Below, in pieces: positions 49,311-62,456 of a DNA stretch of 64,000 nt; position 1 is the stretch's first letter; each line of letters starts with the position of its first letter. The notes under the pieces are model-generated. The model worked only from the letters and a program-made list of their open reading frames with translations, did not search any database and was not told the origin of the DNA. The position numbers were made by a program, and so were the translations under genes. The stretch spans positions 71,869 through 135,868 of the forward strand of contig VTPC01090685.1 in assembly GCA_011009095.1 (NCBI GenBank), written 5' to 3'. Source of the DNA: Ignelater luminosus. Taxonomy: Eukaryota; Arthropoda; Insecta; Coleoptera; Elateridae.

Positions 49311-52300
49311 GTTTCTTGCATATGGCAATGTACATTTATTGCCTCGCTTTGCTAAGAAAAAAAAAAGAAATGCTATTATTTCAGAAAGGAGACGGTGCAT
49401 TACTTAGGTTTGGGGAGCGCACGAGGCGAAATACTTTAAAGACCGAAGGAAGAGCGTAATACACCAACTTTAAGGATCGCGATCACATGTGGTATACCGA
49501 ATGCTAATTTCTCCACCCCGTGAGTTTGAGAAACAGTTTCCGCAAAAACCACTACGCAAATAGACGTGAAAGCTTTAAGAAAACTAATAATAAGTAAACC
49601 TTCGTTCGTAAACGGGACCGTTCAACTACTATCGAATGTTTTTAAAACAATGTAGTATTGATAGAGATAAATTTTATTAATCAAAAACAGGCAATTAACT
49701 CTAGGCTGGAATAATTATGAGCTGATGTTTGAAATCTTGCCGCCACTTGAGTTAATCTATATCACAAAATCACTTAAGTGAAACTGTGATATTGATAACC
49801 AACCGAGTAGTTTGAAAATACCTATGATTAAACTATAATTAAATTGAGTACGAACTTTGTTACGCATTGCAAGTATTATTACTGCCTGTTATTCAAAATT
49901 AGACAAGTGTTTTATAATCTTCAGTTGACGCATGAATGTTTATGCATACAGCTAGAAATGTGAATTTTTGAATGAAATTAAGAAACAGTTTTATACAAAT
50001 ATAAATGAAAAAAACTGATTTGAAGTGTCATCCTTCTTATCTTTTATTGAATGATTTGCCAAACATGTGTAATTCTTTGGAATTAAAGATTGTTTGATTT
50101 TGGATTTCTATGGTTTAGACAAGAGCAAGTTTCTTCCGAATCATTAGCTTACGTTTTAGTGCTTTAGCTTAGGAGAATTGGGAGTATATGTTTTAGAATT
50201 AATCAATCTTGAGGACTGTCAACTCAATTTTTACTCAACTGATTTGGACAAAAACAAAATCTGATCACTGATCACTATTAATTTCTTACTAACCAATTCT
50301 TTACCTTTTTAATTTTTACACGTGACCCGTATTTTTCTGTATGCTACAACAAAAGGTAGATAATTATACGTTATCTTGGTAACTTGATTCCATTTTTTTA
50401 GAATACTGGTCGTCACGGCTATGTTTACTAATGGCAAAATGTAAAAATGCCTGTTCCTCAATGTTACTGAATGATCGTTTACTATTAGGAATTTTGCACA
50501 TCTAATTTATCTCTATGTTCTTCGTATCTAGTATCGAAGTTTATTTGTGTTTGACCTATATAAATGGCGTACAGTGTGAGCAGTTTCTTAACTTCATTAA
50601 ATTGTATGTTTGTTCTCAGCGTTGAACACAATTTTCATTATGATGATTGTTCTGATTGAACTTGTTATCTTTTTATAAATTTTAATGGATCGGCCACATT
50701 TTTTCGTAAGATTCATATAATTTGTCTGGAACAGCAGAAATAAATAAAAATAAGTTAAAAGGCAAACTAGAACAGACCGTCATCACAATAACGAATCATA
50801 CTATGTATAGAACTAAATCTCGTGCATCTTTATGTCTATAATCTCAACCTTCACTAGTGGCATTTTTTATTGTCTTTCTTTCTCTTTCGCTAAAATAAAA
50901 TTACGTAGGTTTTTCTTAGCTAGTGCTGTTTACTCTCTTAAATGTTGCAATCTAAAAAAAAAGACTGCTTTCTAGTTATCTCGATTATAGAAACAAAAAT
51001 ATTGGATAATGTTTTTCAAATTTGTCTAGGTTTGGTCCAGTTTCATAAAAATTAGTTTCAGTAAATTTGAGAAAAATTCTAACAAGCTTCCGGCGCACAT
51101 CTCAATAGTTATTTGCTGATTTAATCGTAACTATGGAAATATTATTAGTGACTTTTCTAAATTATACACTTTTTATTGCCCATCCAGAGTATTTCTTAAT
51201 AGATTCAGTTCTACATAAATTAAACTGACTATTGGTTAATTAGAACTGTATCCAAACAATCTTTGAAAGTATCGATTCTTTTATGTTATCTGCCTCTTTG
51301 GTAACACCAAAGCAAAAAAAAGAGTTTTTGTTCAATTTGCGGTCACGCAACAAAATAATAGTTTCTAAACAGTTATGTCTCTCCAACCAAGATCAATGCC
51401 GAGTAGTGACTTTCCATATCATGTATGCTTATTACAAATCAAAGTATAAAAATTATGACTGTTTAGAAATCTTAATTAGATACAGTGGTCTAACTAATGT
51501 TGGTGTCAGGAATCTAGCAGATAGACGAAAAAGTCTCAAGTAATAGCAAGGTAATAGTTATATAACTCTTGTAGTTTTTTTTGGTCTTATTGCTTTGAAG
51601 CTATGATAATGTGTGCAACTTCTGAGATTAAAAATCTAGAAGTTATTTTTGAGCTTGGCAGGTTTGGAGGTAATTTTGGTGTAACATTTAGGACGGTATT
51701 ATGCAAGAATTCTGAATCTGGGCAAATTTAGTTTGAATTCAGCTAGCAAAAAGCAAACAAAAAAGAACTGACATTTATATGAATTTCCGACGGAAAGTCT
51801 TTATATCAAATAATGATAAGAATCAGCACAGAAATACATACAGCTATACCCAAGTACACTTTCATTTTACTGATATTAACAAAAAAAGAACTTTCAGAGA
51901 TCTGAAAATCCATAATGCGTTTCGTGTTATGGATTCTTGTGTACAATATTTCAATCGACTAAGAATTAGATTTTTCTGATATGGCGTGCTTTCGGATTGA
52001 ACTCCACAAGAGCTAAAGTGCCTCAATCACATAATGAAATCCATATCCATATTGAAATCATATTTAAAGCTTGTATTTTGAAGATTCCACGGCAATTATT
52101 TTAAAGGCATGTTTACAATCACCCGTGAAAGAGTACCAGACGTACCAGAACCCCGTTCTGAATGTAAAAATGTTGTGTCGATTTGTCTTTTATTAATAAT
52201 GAGACGTGACAATTCTGAAAGTCTAACTTTACTGTCAATATTAAAACGTCATAATATGAAGTTATTGATGATAATGAAGGTAAGAACAGTTTTAGGTAAA

Positions 52301-55300
52301 TCTCGATGTTCTATTTTTTCTAATCCCTTTGCAGTTTTAAGACTAGCATTACATCAGTAACCATCAATGTATTTAGGTTATAAAATGCCTAACTTTTAAA
52401 GCAGAACTTCATCAAAAAGTAAGTAAACTAACTGGAAACTCTTCAATCAACATTCTTGACAGTCATTTTAAATTGCAACAAGAACAGTAATTACCTTAGC
52501 AATGAAATGCACAAAAGCAAATTCGTTTGTAAAATCTGTTAAGAAGGTACAGAGTACACCGTATTGCGCAAAATTCTGCTAGCAGATAGACGACCATAAT
52601 ATTTGGCTTGATAGATAAGAACTGTTTAGAAAGTTAAAAATAAACTCATCAGTCATCAAACTAATTTAAGTACTACGACATACTGAAGATTATTGAATCT
52701 TTCGTTATACTGTAGTAAAGCAAGGCTTTCAATTGACATTTCAAATGCCACACTGCTAATTTAAAAAACTTTAGAGCTTTGGTAAAGTACAAGTTTTCCA
52801 ATGATACTTCACGGGCATTATTTCTAGCTCTAGAATTTGTAACTTCTGAGCTTATGGTAATTCTGAAAATCAAGAAGTCTGCTCATTTATATTACTTAAG
52901 AGAAGAACTACCAAACCACCGAAGACCCTTCATACTATATATGAACTTTGTATTACAGACATAAATAGTGAAAGGATGGATCCTTAGGAAGAGTCTAATT
53001 TTAAGATTAACTAACTGACCACAAAAATTCCGAAACACTTTTTTTTGTTTTTTCCCCACAATGGCAGAAATAGACACTTTAAGAAAAACAAAACTGACAT
53101 CAAACAATGTGAAAGAAAGAAATATGTTCTTGCCTGGAAATTCGGTCTTTAACCGTTACATGTTATTATAATAGCAGTTTCCCTTTTATGGTTTTCTACT
53201 TACTGATAATCGAATAGTATCTTTTAATTAATTCTTTCTGTTTTTTGGCGTATTTAAAGAATTAGTTCGGTTTTTATTCCTTCTCCTATTCTTCCAGATT
53301 TTGCTCATTGTTGCTTATAGTACGTGCCGATCCTATTTGGTGTACCATTTTTACGTACCATTGGCCAATTATTGGATAACACTTGAGGTTTACAACCTTG
53401 AAAGAGGAAAACTTTGGACTTGTTTAGGATACATTCCAAATTTTAGCGAAACGAGGTATGCCAGACCTATCATTTTAGTTGGACTCTAAGTAACTACGAT
53501 CTTTTTTCACTTAAGTTGATGTTCTCATTTTTCTAGAGAAAGGGTATCTTATGGTATAGGGTGGATTCCGAACCATCAAAAATATCCAAAGACACTTCTA
53601 TCTAGGGGAATTTTCTGAACATATCGATAGTTCTTTGACTAACTAAATCACGCTCGCTTCTGTAGCTCACTAATCTAACTTGAGCTGTGCTTAAATCACT
53701 TTGATATGCTAATATGGCTCATTTTTTTTATTAATTAAATATGTGGTTTTGCATTATTCTATCTATTCTACATTTTTACGTACGAAACCGTGAATATTAC
53801 AATATTGCCTCTGAGTAAAACGCCCAAATTGTAATTTCTATGGCATTTTCCATTTAGTATAGTCATGTTATGTATTACGTGTCGCGTATATCATACTTGA
53901 TGTAGTCTCAATTAACTACTTTGTCTGATACGATTTGCTTTTTGCGACTCGTTTCTATGTATATTTTTTGATCATGACCCATAATGCGATAAATCAGTTA
54001 TTTGGGTAAAACGATTAAAAGCGTTAATTGCCTTTAACATATTCTTGTAAAAGCTATACAAAGACAAAGAATATATTACGTGAAATATCATTTTTGTTCC
54101 CGCTTACTCCTGTGAATACTTAAGCTAAACTTTTAATGCTTTTATCAAAGCAGAAGGGTCTTCTAATCCAGTGCTTTGTTCTTCTATCTAACCCCATTTT
54201 AATTCCCATTAAGATTAAAATTAAATAGCTAGCCGCCCTCTCTGATCAAAAGCAAATCGACAGGAATCAGCAATAATGAAATCACGCAGCATAATATATT
54301 CCTACAATTTTTAACCGTTAAAGTAAAATTATTTAAGCCCTCCAATTAGAATTTTAAAAATAGTGAATAAATCTGAAAATGGAATTTTTTTTATTGTTCA
54401 TTGTTTTGATTTCAATCAAGGAAACCAAAGTTCAACAAAAAAGGATTTGAAAAAGTACCAATTAAATCTGAATAAAAGTTTCAAACATCTGACGCATCGC
54501 ATTGAAGTTATTAAATCTCTGTTACATTAAATGTGATTGTTCGTCATTCTCACAGATAGTACTTATCTGTTAATCAGCGCAGTTCTTTTGGTTGCAGACG
54601 GAATGATAGTATTTTCAGTTGCTTTCTATAGCTAATTGTTAAAACAAGCTTTGTGTAAGTTTAAACCCACCACATAGAACGTTACAGTATCTGAAATACA
54701 ATTACATCAAGGATTTAAAGTTAACGTTTATAAATAGAAAATTATTTTTAAATCCCTTGTTTTTGATAACAAAATTGTAATATTAAAAGCTGGAAATTTG
54801 TTTTTTAAAATTAAAAGGAAATAAAAAAAAGAAAAATGATTTTGTATAAACAGCACATTTATCTCAAAACATACACTTTTCAATAATATACAAATATAAT
54901 AAGAAAGAAGATTGCATAATAAGTGTGGGAGGGTTTGAAAAGAAAGACTACATTCTGTTTCAGTTGCAGTAATACTGTGCAGAACAGCGCGCTCGTAGTG
55001 GCAAATTCAGGTGAATTTTCAGTGGAGGGAGCTGAAATAGAATGAAGGTAGAGCATAGAGGAATTTATCATTCTATATTTTAAAATTAAGTGGGGAATTA
55101 TCTTCATTACCTTTGTATTCACGCATGCATGCTCGTTATGTCTTTGAATGCAGTTTTAAAACCGTGCATATTTTAGAAAATAAATAATTTAACAATTAAA
55201 TAAAAAAAATTAGTAGTGACAGAAAACAACTTGAGAATTATCTGAAAGAATACTTTCATTCATTCTAGTGAGATATTTAAAGGTACCATGATAGTTTATG

Positions 55301-58300
55301 TGTTAAATAGTATAGAACATATGAAATATTTTTTTGATTAATGAAATGTTAGCATTTTTCAATTTATCAGTGGAAGAAATAAAATTCTAAAATACAAAAG
55401 CAGTACGCAATTATATTCTAAATAATGTGCATTTCTTTAGACTACCAACTTGATGTCAAACCGTATCAATATAAAGAAGAAGAAATCAAACAAGATGGCG
55501 ACGCTATCAATTCTGAATTAAACTTTTTAATTGGTCAATAAATAACCCACTGAGTCTCTTCTCAATAATCTCTTTTGCACCATACATACAATTTCAAAAG
55601 AAAATATGACGACCATTATTATAAATGATGTTATAAACTTTTCTATTTCATTCTGCGAGTAAAGTGAAAAAGAAGAATTGCAAAAGAATAGAGATTCTCA
55701 AGATTAATTTTGGCTTTGAGCAGCTATGTATAGTGACAATTTCTGTATTACTTGTACATTTTTGCAATTTTCCCTGGGCAGCAATTCTTTCAAAGATTTC
55801 CCCGTTTCTCAATATTTCAAATGAATTTGTTTTCAGAAATCATCAAAACTCAATTTTTTACCACAAAACTGTAGTCTTGTGCTTGTATACCATAGATACA
55901 GAAAAATCGTTGAAAGTGCACAGTTAACTGATCTAGACTTTTGACATAAAATAGAATTTGGACCATAAAATACCAAATATCTTGACAACTTTAATTTTTG
56001 AAAAACAAATAATTTTGTGAGCAATATCATTACCTTTAAGCATTTCGAGTATCAAAGCAAGCCTATATGGCAAGCCAAATTAGATAACAGATTAGAAACT
56101 AATTTTGCCTTTCCCCAGTCAAACCTAGAATTGTACTTTCAGTGCTTTTTACAAACTGAATCAAAATTACCTTTTAGGCTTTTGTAGATTAAATAACTTG
56201 AGTACCGGGAGGAGAGTAGAGCAAAATCTTGCAATATATTTAGTAAGAGAAACGCAATCACACACAGAGATTCAAATAGCTCAGAGGAAAAATTACAAAT
56301 GTAACGTATAGCAAAATGTTAAAACCACAATTACCCCTTCACGACAGTAGGAGTAACTCCAAACGCAAACGCAAATTAAAATTATACCTTTTTTTAAACC
56401 ATTGCACTGTTTGAGAAACCTTTTGCTACTAACCCTTCAGTAACTTTTCATAACCAGTTACAACGTTACTCAGAGCTAATCGCTGCGTGCTTGCTTCTGA
56501 ATTATCGGAAATGTCAAACTCAACATAAGAATAAAAACTAAGATACTTTATAAAAATATAAAAAAACTGTAGGTTTACTTAACAAATTTCTTCGAAGTGT
56601 TTCCCATCTAATTTGGAAAATTCCTCACCAATTGGAAACACAGCTACGAAGAGTTTTGAGGGTCTGAACCCACTCCGAAATCAATTTAACCAATTTGCAT
56701 TTCGTACAATTTTGCTCAGTATTCTGCTACTACTAAAATTATTGTGGTTTAAAACTACACCCTCTCTCTACCCCTCAGCATATCCTTCCGAAAAATATTC
56801 TGTCTACAGCCTTCTATATAATTATTGAGAATGATTTTAAAAAACAACGTCATATCCTTCAACGTATGAGAAACCTGTTCAGTTTTTCTAACGTCAAAGA
56901 TAAACGTATTTCGCAACCTCTGATTCTGCTTCCTGAAGCTACTCTTAGACAGGGAAGAAGAGCGGCGGCCAGTGACCTAACTTCAGGGTAACTACAGATT
57001 ATTTTATTGATTAGTTTTTGGATAATTTAGACAATTTAAACTAATCATGTAGATACACAATAGTTTAATTGCAATAACACTAGAGAATTTAATTTATGTC
57101 AAGATTTATTCACACGTAAGTGAGATCTGAGGTTGGCATCGATGAAAATTTCAAAATTCTTCACATAACATCAACAAAGAAAAAACAGATTTGTATGTTG
57201 AGATGTAGAGTATGGTGGGAATTTTCTAATAATTTAATAAATACTTGGATGGTTAAGGATGCTTAGTTTTAACTAGAATTGCTAATGAGGTACATTATTA
57301 CGTAAAAATGTTGCAGTGGTTACCTGCGTCTTAATGTAACGTTAGAGTCCGCAAGTCCTTCCTTCGCCCCGTGCCAACAAGCAGACTGTCAACCCTTCTT
57401 AAAATCCATTAGCCTTTAGTAATAATGTCCGAAGCTCACAAAGAGCGATTCAGACCGTCTAAGAGCCATAGCGAGTCTTATTACCGCTATATGCTGTGCA
57501 ACAATTAGCTGTGTAGGCTAAATGTATTACTTGCTACTTATACCTACGGGGTTCGGCATTAGGAACTGGAACTCAATTTACTGCTTCTGTTATAGGTACA
57601 TCCTTCGCCACAATAAGAACGGTTTGACTGCCTAAATGTAAAAAATTTCTTTTCGATTGATATCCGTAAAAGATCTGCTTTTATACCAAGACGATTTTTA
57701 TCCTTAATCCAGATCAAAAACAACCGTATCCTATATCTCTTACGTAAAATCCTAAATAACAAGCGTGTGTTGAAATATAGTTCGCGTGTGTACTCAACGA
57801 TCCGATGAATCCCCTTTCGACTTTCACCCCTTACTTAATATGGCACAATTCAATTACTGAAAATTGATATTGACCATATCTGGCCAGGTGCGTGGTGCTT
57901 TTGGGATGCCGCTCGAGTTTTTATCGAGATAATTAAGATAACGAAGGTTACATTACCATGTTTTAATGTTTTTGCGATCTTGACAGTCATTTATACGCAA
58001 CCAACAAATAACTTACTGAAGGATAACTGGTGTAGATGCGTCAAACGTATTATATGCGCGCGTAATTTAGCATTAAAGATTGAATTACAAGATTAGCTGT
58101 TTAATTTTCTAATACTAAATAGATTTTTAAAATAATCATTTTATGTGTAACGAGTTAAATAATTATTAAATAAATTACTTATAAAGAAGGCAATTTTAAA
58201 TTATTCAGAATTAATTTTCTTAGTGCCACTTCCTTTTGGATTTCTATTTATAAATTTGGTGGGCAGAGTATTTCATATCCGTCCTTTTCCCGTTTAAGGT

Positions 58301-61266
58301 CTTTCGGAGGACCAATATGTAATCAGCAATAGAATTCCAGTTGAATTACATACAATTCGTGATTTGATTTAAATTTGAATGAGTATACTAACAAAATAAA
58401 AATATTTAATTTTGCCAATCTCTAAAATCATGAAATAAAATATCGCGAAGAAATAACATTTTGAACAATTTTATTCATTTTCAAAATTCTTAAATTGACT
58501 TATTAAAGGTCAACAAGTTTTTAAGGCTAAATTAAGGAATTACCTGTTAGTTCTTTATTGAAAACTTGTGTGATGCTACTTTCTTTACATTTTTGAGTAA
58601 TCATTTTTTCTAGATTGCTCAATTGCTATAAAAACAACTAGCAACTACTAATATCAGTGATTCTCATTAAAAATATACTATACGGTACTTGAATGTATTC
58701 AAACTTTTTGATAATGTTGTATAGTCCGTTTGAAGTTTTCAAACTTATGGCAGAGTTGTTAGTTAAGAAAATATATAATTTTGACTTTAATCATTCTTTA
58801 ATCAACTATACTCCACAAATGTGGTAAGCATTTGTAGATGTCTAACTAATCTTGAGTTTTTAAAGTCTTAAATATAAACCGTGACCAAAATCCTATTTAT
58901 CCATTGTTTAAGTTGTAACTGCTTGCAAATATTTTTGCATTTGTATAGTGTATTCAGTCATAGAAATATATGTTGATTATGCATTGTGCAATCTTTCAAA
59001 ATTTTCTCTTAACTTTCAAATCGGTATAGCTCTGAATTTTGATGGTTATGTCAATAACAAACAAAAGAAGAGCTAAAGAAAATGAAGAAAGATGTGCAAC
59101 AAGCTTGTAAACTTATAGTTACTACTACTTAACAGAGATCTAGTTAATCCCTCCACAGATAGTTATCCCTTGTCAGCTAGTGAAGTAGAAATATATAAAA
59201 CTTTACATGAGAATTTTTAGGAAATTTGTCTTTAAGAAAAATATAAAAAGCTGCAAAGTCTTAATTTTCTTTCTTCAAAATTTTTTGATTGGGTTCAAAA
59301 ACTAACCAGAGCACTGAGTAACTATCACATAGTATCCTGTTCTTTGCAATTGCTTTTAACTTTTCAGCTATGTATACCTGTTGAAATTTGCATCAAATCT
59401 TTCCCAACAGCCTGTGTCTTCTATCTTGCTGTTGATGTCTCGAAAAGTTGGACACTTTGGAAATTATGAGCCTTTTGTGATCAAAAACGTTTAAACATAC
59501 ACGTTTACAGAGGAAACGTCAGTTGCGCTTACCACTAATGGATGAAAGTATGATGGTCTAAAGACTGTCTTTGAATAAACTACCCTACCTTAGGTAGAAA
59601 GCATCTACATAGTCAACTGGAACTGTTTTAATTGCCTTGGAAACTGGTGATGGATTGCTTTCACAGTCATAACTGTTTTCTTGTTGGCTTTGATGTTTTT
59701 TCAACGTGGTATCTAGGAAAAGTACTAGGAATTGTCTGTTTTGGTTTAATTCCAAGAGTCTTTAATATTATTGTATTGATTGTAAAGTTCCTCTTGGGTG
59801 TAAATTGCCGTTTGGAAAAAACTTAAATAACTTTAAGGCTTTAAATCGGGAAGATAGTTGTTGCATTTCCTTAAAATTTAAAAAATTCTTCTGTAGGTGG
59901 TGATCACAAATATCTGCACGACGACAATCAAATTTTGGATTTGAACCAAAGGTTTTCCAAAATTCGATTTAAACTTTGCGCTTTTATTCGTGTTCATGTT
60001 GCCGCAATTGCTTGCGTCGATTCTTTGTTTAAAGTCAAGTGAGAAATAGAGGAGATAACCAAGGTTTAGCTTGTGTAAAAATGTGGAAAAATCGCTTTCA
60101 AAATTAAGTAGCACTTCATATCCGAATTCTTTTATATTAGAATAACCTGTATGTTATTAATCTTTTATTTAATATTTATTAAATCTTAAAAATTACAAAA
60201 CAAATTGTCTTAATTATATTTATTAATCTGTTAGAGCTGTCCGTGTTCACAAGAAAATAACTTACGTACGATATAATTGTTTTGTTTCCATGTTTTGATT
60301 ATGTAATAATCTTTATTACTAAGAAACGTGCTGACGAGCATAAACATCTTGATAAACTCTCTTTTATCTCTGCAAAGTTCGGCAAACGGTTTAAAAATGG
60401 TTTATATAACTTTTAAGCATACAACATAACAAAGCCGGATATCCTTTTTCACAAGCTGCAGTAGCCGCAACGTTCAATAATAATCAAATCACTTAATGAG
60501 TATTTAACTGTAATAATAATCTGTAATGCGATATTGAATTAAATTATTAATCAGTTATTCTAGAGATTAGAAATAATAATAACTACTTCATCTGTCTTTA
60601 TTAACTTTTTTGGCGACTACAGACTTACCCATTAAAATTTCTTCTGTTGCTCCAGAAATAAGTACTTGATCTGTAAATCAATTTCTTTCATAAATCAAAT
60701 CAACTTCGGAGTTTTTAAATCTTCCAAAAAACTTCTTTAATTTTCGATACCATTTTACCTAAATTCAGTAGAGTCTTAGAATATTATTTTAAGTCGGTTC
60801 CTGAAATTTAGCTAGACATTCCCAAACTAGTAGTGCAGAGATCGTTTTTCACATTACATAACCTTCAAAGCATTCTAGCAGTCTCTAAAAATAGAAGTGA
60901 GCAATAATTTCGCAATCTTTGGATAAACCAGACAAGGTTACTTTTCACGAACAGTTTTGTAAATCACTGTAGAATTTCTCAGTTGGAAAAATTGAAACTG
61001 TGAATTTACAATTGCCGAGATACGTTTTCACGAAATCTAAAGCTTTCAATATTAAAGGCAACTGTTCTGATTCTCTCGCTAGATGAAATAGAAAAGGTTT
61101 TACAGTACTTACACAGATGAATAGAATGGTTTTCAAGCTAGTTCTGTAAGTAGTTCATGAATTCAGTCTGATTGCCATCATTAATTTTAGATGCAATTTC
61201 AAACGCTGCCTAAAGCTACGTTTGTGTCGCTGCGTGTGTTTTCCAAATTTTGTCTTTAGTATGGTA
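49311..61266. other. AT-rich intergenic sequence upstream of dve
   Basis: No gene was recognised in about 12 kb. Open frames are short and low-complexity. A CpG-richer patch at about 57330-57600 stands out and contains a 27-codon frame starting at 57425. Isolated TAATCC motifs lie at 54164 and 57705. The stretch may hold distal dve enhancers, but the sequence alone does not show this. Confidence 0.55.
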
Positions 61267-62180
61267 CGAGGGTGGTCTGAAAAGTTTCCGACCTCAACGT
61301 GAAGATGGCAGCACTCGTAAATAAAAGCTACTGAATTTCGTTGTTCATCTGTTGACAGTTACTCACCAAAGTTTCAGCCATTTTGGACGCGCAGTTTTTA
61401 TGTAACAGTCGTTTGAGTGAGTTGATGTGAGTTTTTTTTGTGAAAATGGACAAAATCGAGTATCGAGCTGTCATTAAATATTTGTTTTTGAAAGGCAATA
61501 CGCCTTCGCAAATAAAAGATGAGTTGGATTCTGTGTATGGGGACTCTGCACCATCATTTACCACAGTGAAATTTTGGGCTGCTGAATTTAAACGTGGCCG
61601 TAAGAGCTTGGGAGACGATGAACGTTCGGGACGTCCAAAAACTGCAACTACCGACGAAAACATCGCCAAAGTTCACCAAATGGTGCTAGACGACCGCCGA
61701 ATTAAAGTGAGAGAGATAGCAGAGGTTATGAACATGTCAAAAGAACGTGTTTGTCACATATTAAATCAACATTTAGGCATGAGAAAGCTGTCCAACGCTC
61801 TTTTGGCGCAGTTTAGGCGAAATAAATCCGAGTTTTGGCGCCGATTAATTACTGTAGATGAAACTTGGATACACCATTATACGCCCGAAACAAAAATACA
61901 GTCCAGACGGTGGACTGCAAAGGGGGAACCGGCTCCAAAAAAAGCAGAAACTGTTTTTTCTGCTGGGAAAGTCGTTTGTTTTTTGGGATAGTCATGGAGT
62001 TATTTTAATCGATTATCTTCAAAAAGGAAAAACCATTACAGGAGCATACTATGCATCATTACTTGACAAGCTGAAGGCAAGACTTGCGAAAAAACGGCCA
62101 CATTTGCAGAAAAAGAAAATCCTGTTTCACCAAGACAACGCACCGTCTCACACCTCAGCGGTTGCCATGACGAATTTATC
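61267..62180 (+). mobile_element. Truncated mariner-family DNA transposon
   Basis: The left terminal repeat begins CGAGGGTGGTCTGAAAAGTT at 61267, immediately after a TA dinucleotide at 61265-61266, the mariner target site. A 5' untranslated stretch of about 180 bases leads to a transposase open frame. Similarity to mariner stops around 62180, soon after the second catalytic Asp. No matching right terminal repeat is visible within the following 250 bases. The element has lost its 3' third and cannot be mobile. The subfamily looks nearest irritans/capitata-like from the protein and terminus, but this was not tested. Confidence 0.88.
61446..62180 (+). pseudogene. Mariner transposase pseudogene
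   Basis: The frame starts with ATG at 61446 (MDKIEYRAVIKYLFLKG) and carries the two N-terminal helix-turn-helix regions, the second around RIKVREIAEVMNMSKERV. The first catalytic Asp is in TVDETW at 61857-61859 and the second in HQDNAPSH at 62134-62136. Three lesions are seen. About 20 residues normally found between the MRKL block and the SNALLAQFRRN block are missing, in frame. A frameshift near 61965-61980 moves the reading to the next frame before the WDSHG motif. The end is lost after AVAMT, removing the YSPDLAPSD block with the third Asp. The full-length family is about 345-350 residues. Confidence 0.9.
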
Positions 62181-62317
62181 TGGTTATAAACGTCGGATCT
62201 TATTGGCCAATAACATTGGTTATCGTACCTGGGCATTGTTGAAAAAGGGCTGCTATTGATCAGAATTTGGCAAATCATTGTAAATACTGCCTTTATTCTG
62301 GTCTTGGGCATTACGTG

Positions 62318-62456
62318 TACAGGGTGATTCATGACAAGTGTGCTAAATCATAACTGACGATAGAGCAGACCATTTCGAATAAAAAAGTTTCTACCAACAT
62401 ACGTTCGTTTTTATTTCGTTATCGAGATATAACGATTTTAAATTTTATTGGTGTAG
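62318..62456. repeat. Interspersed repeat remnant (ACAGGGTGATTCATGAC)
   Basis: Just past the broken mariner end, the sequence ACAGGGTGATTCATGACAAG and the following text ending in TATCGAGATATAACG have the look of a widespread insect repeat end. No coding part is visible. It may be the element, or the edge of one, whose insertion or deletion removed the mariner 3' part. Confidence 0.4.

Noticed and set aside
61328-61669. Minus-strand frame of 113 codons over the mariner 5' part
   Set aside because: It is antisense to the transposase. The plus strand carries the recognisable protein.
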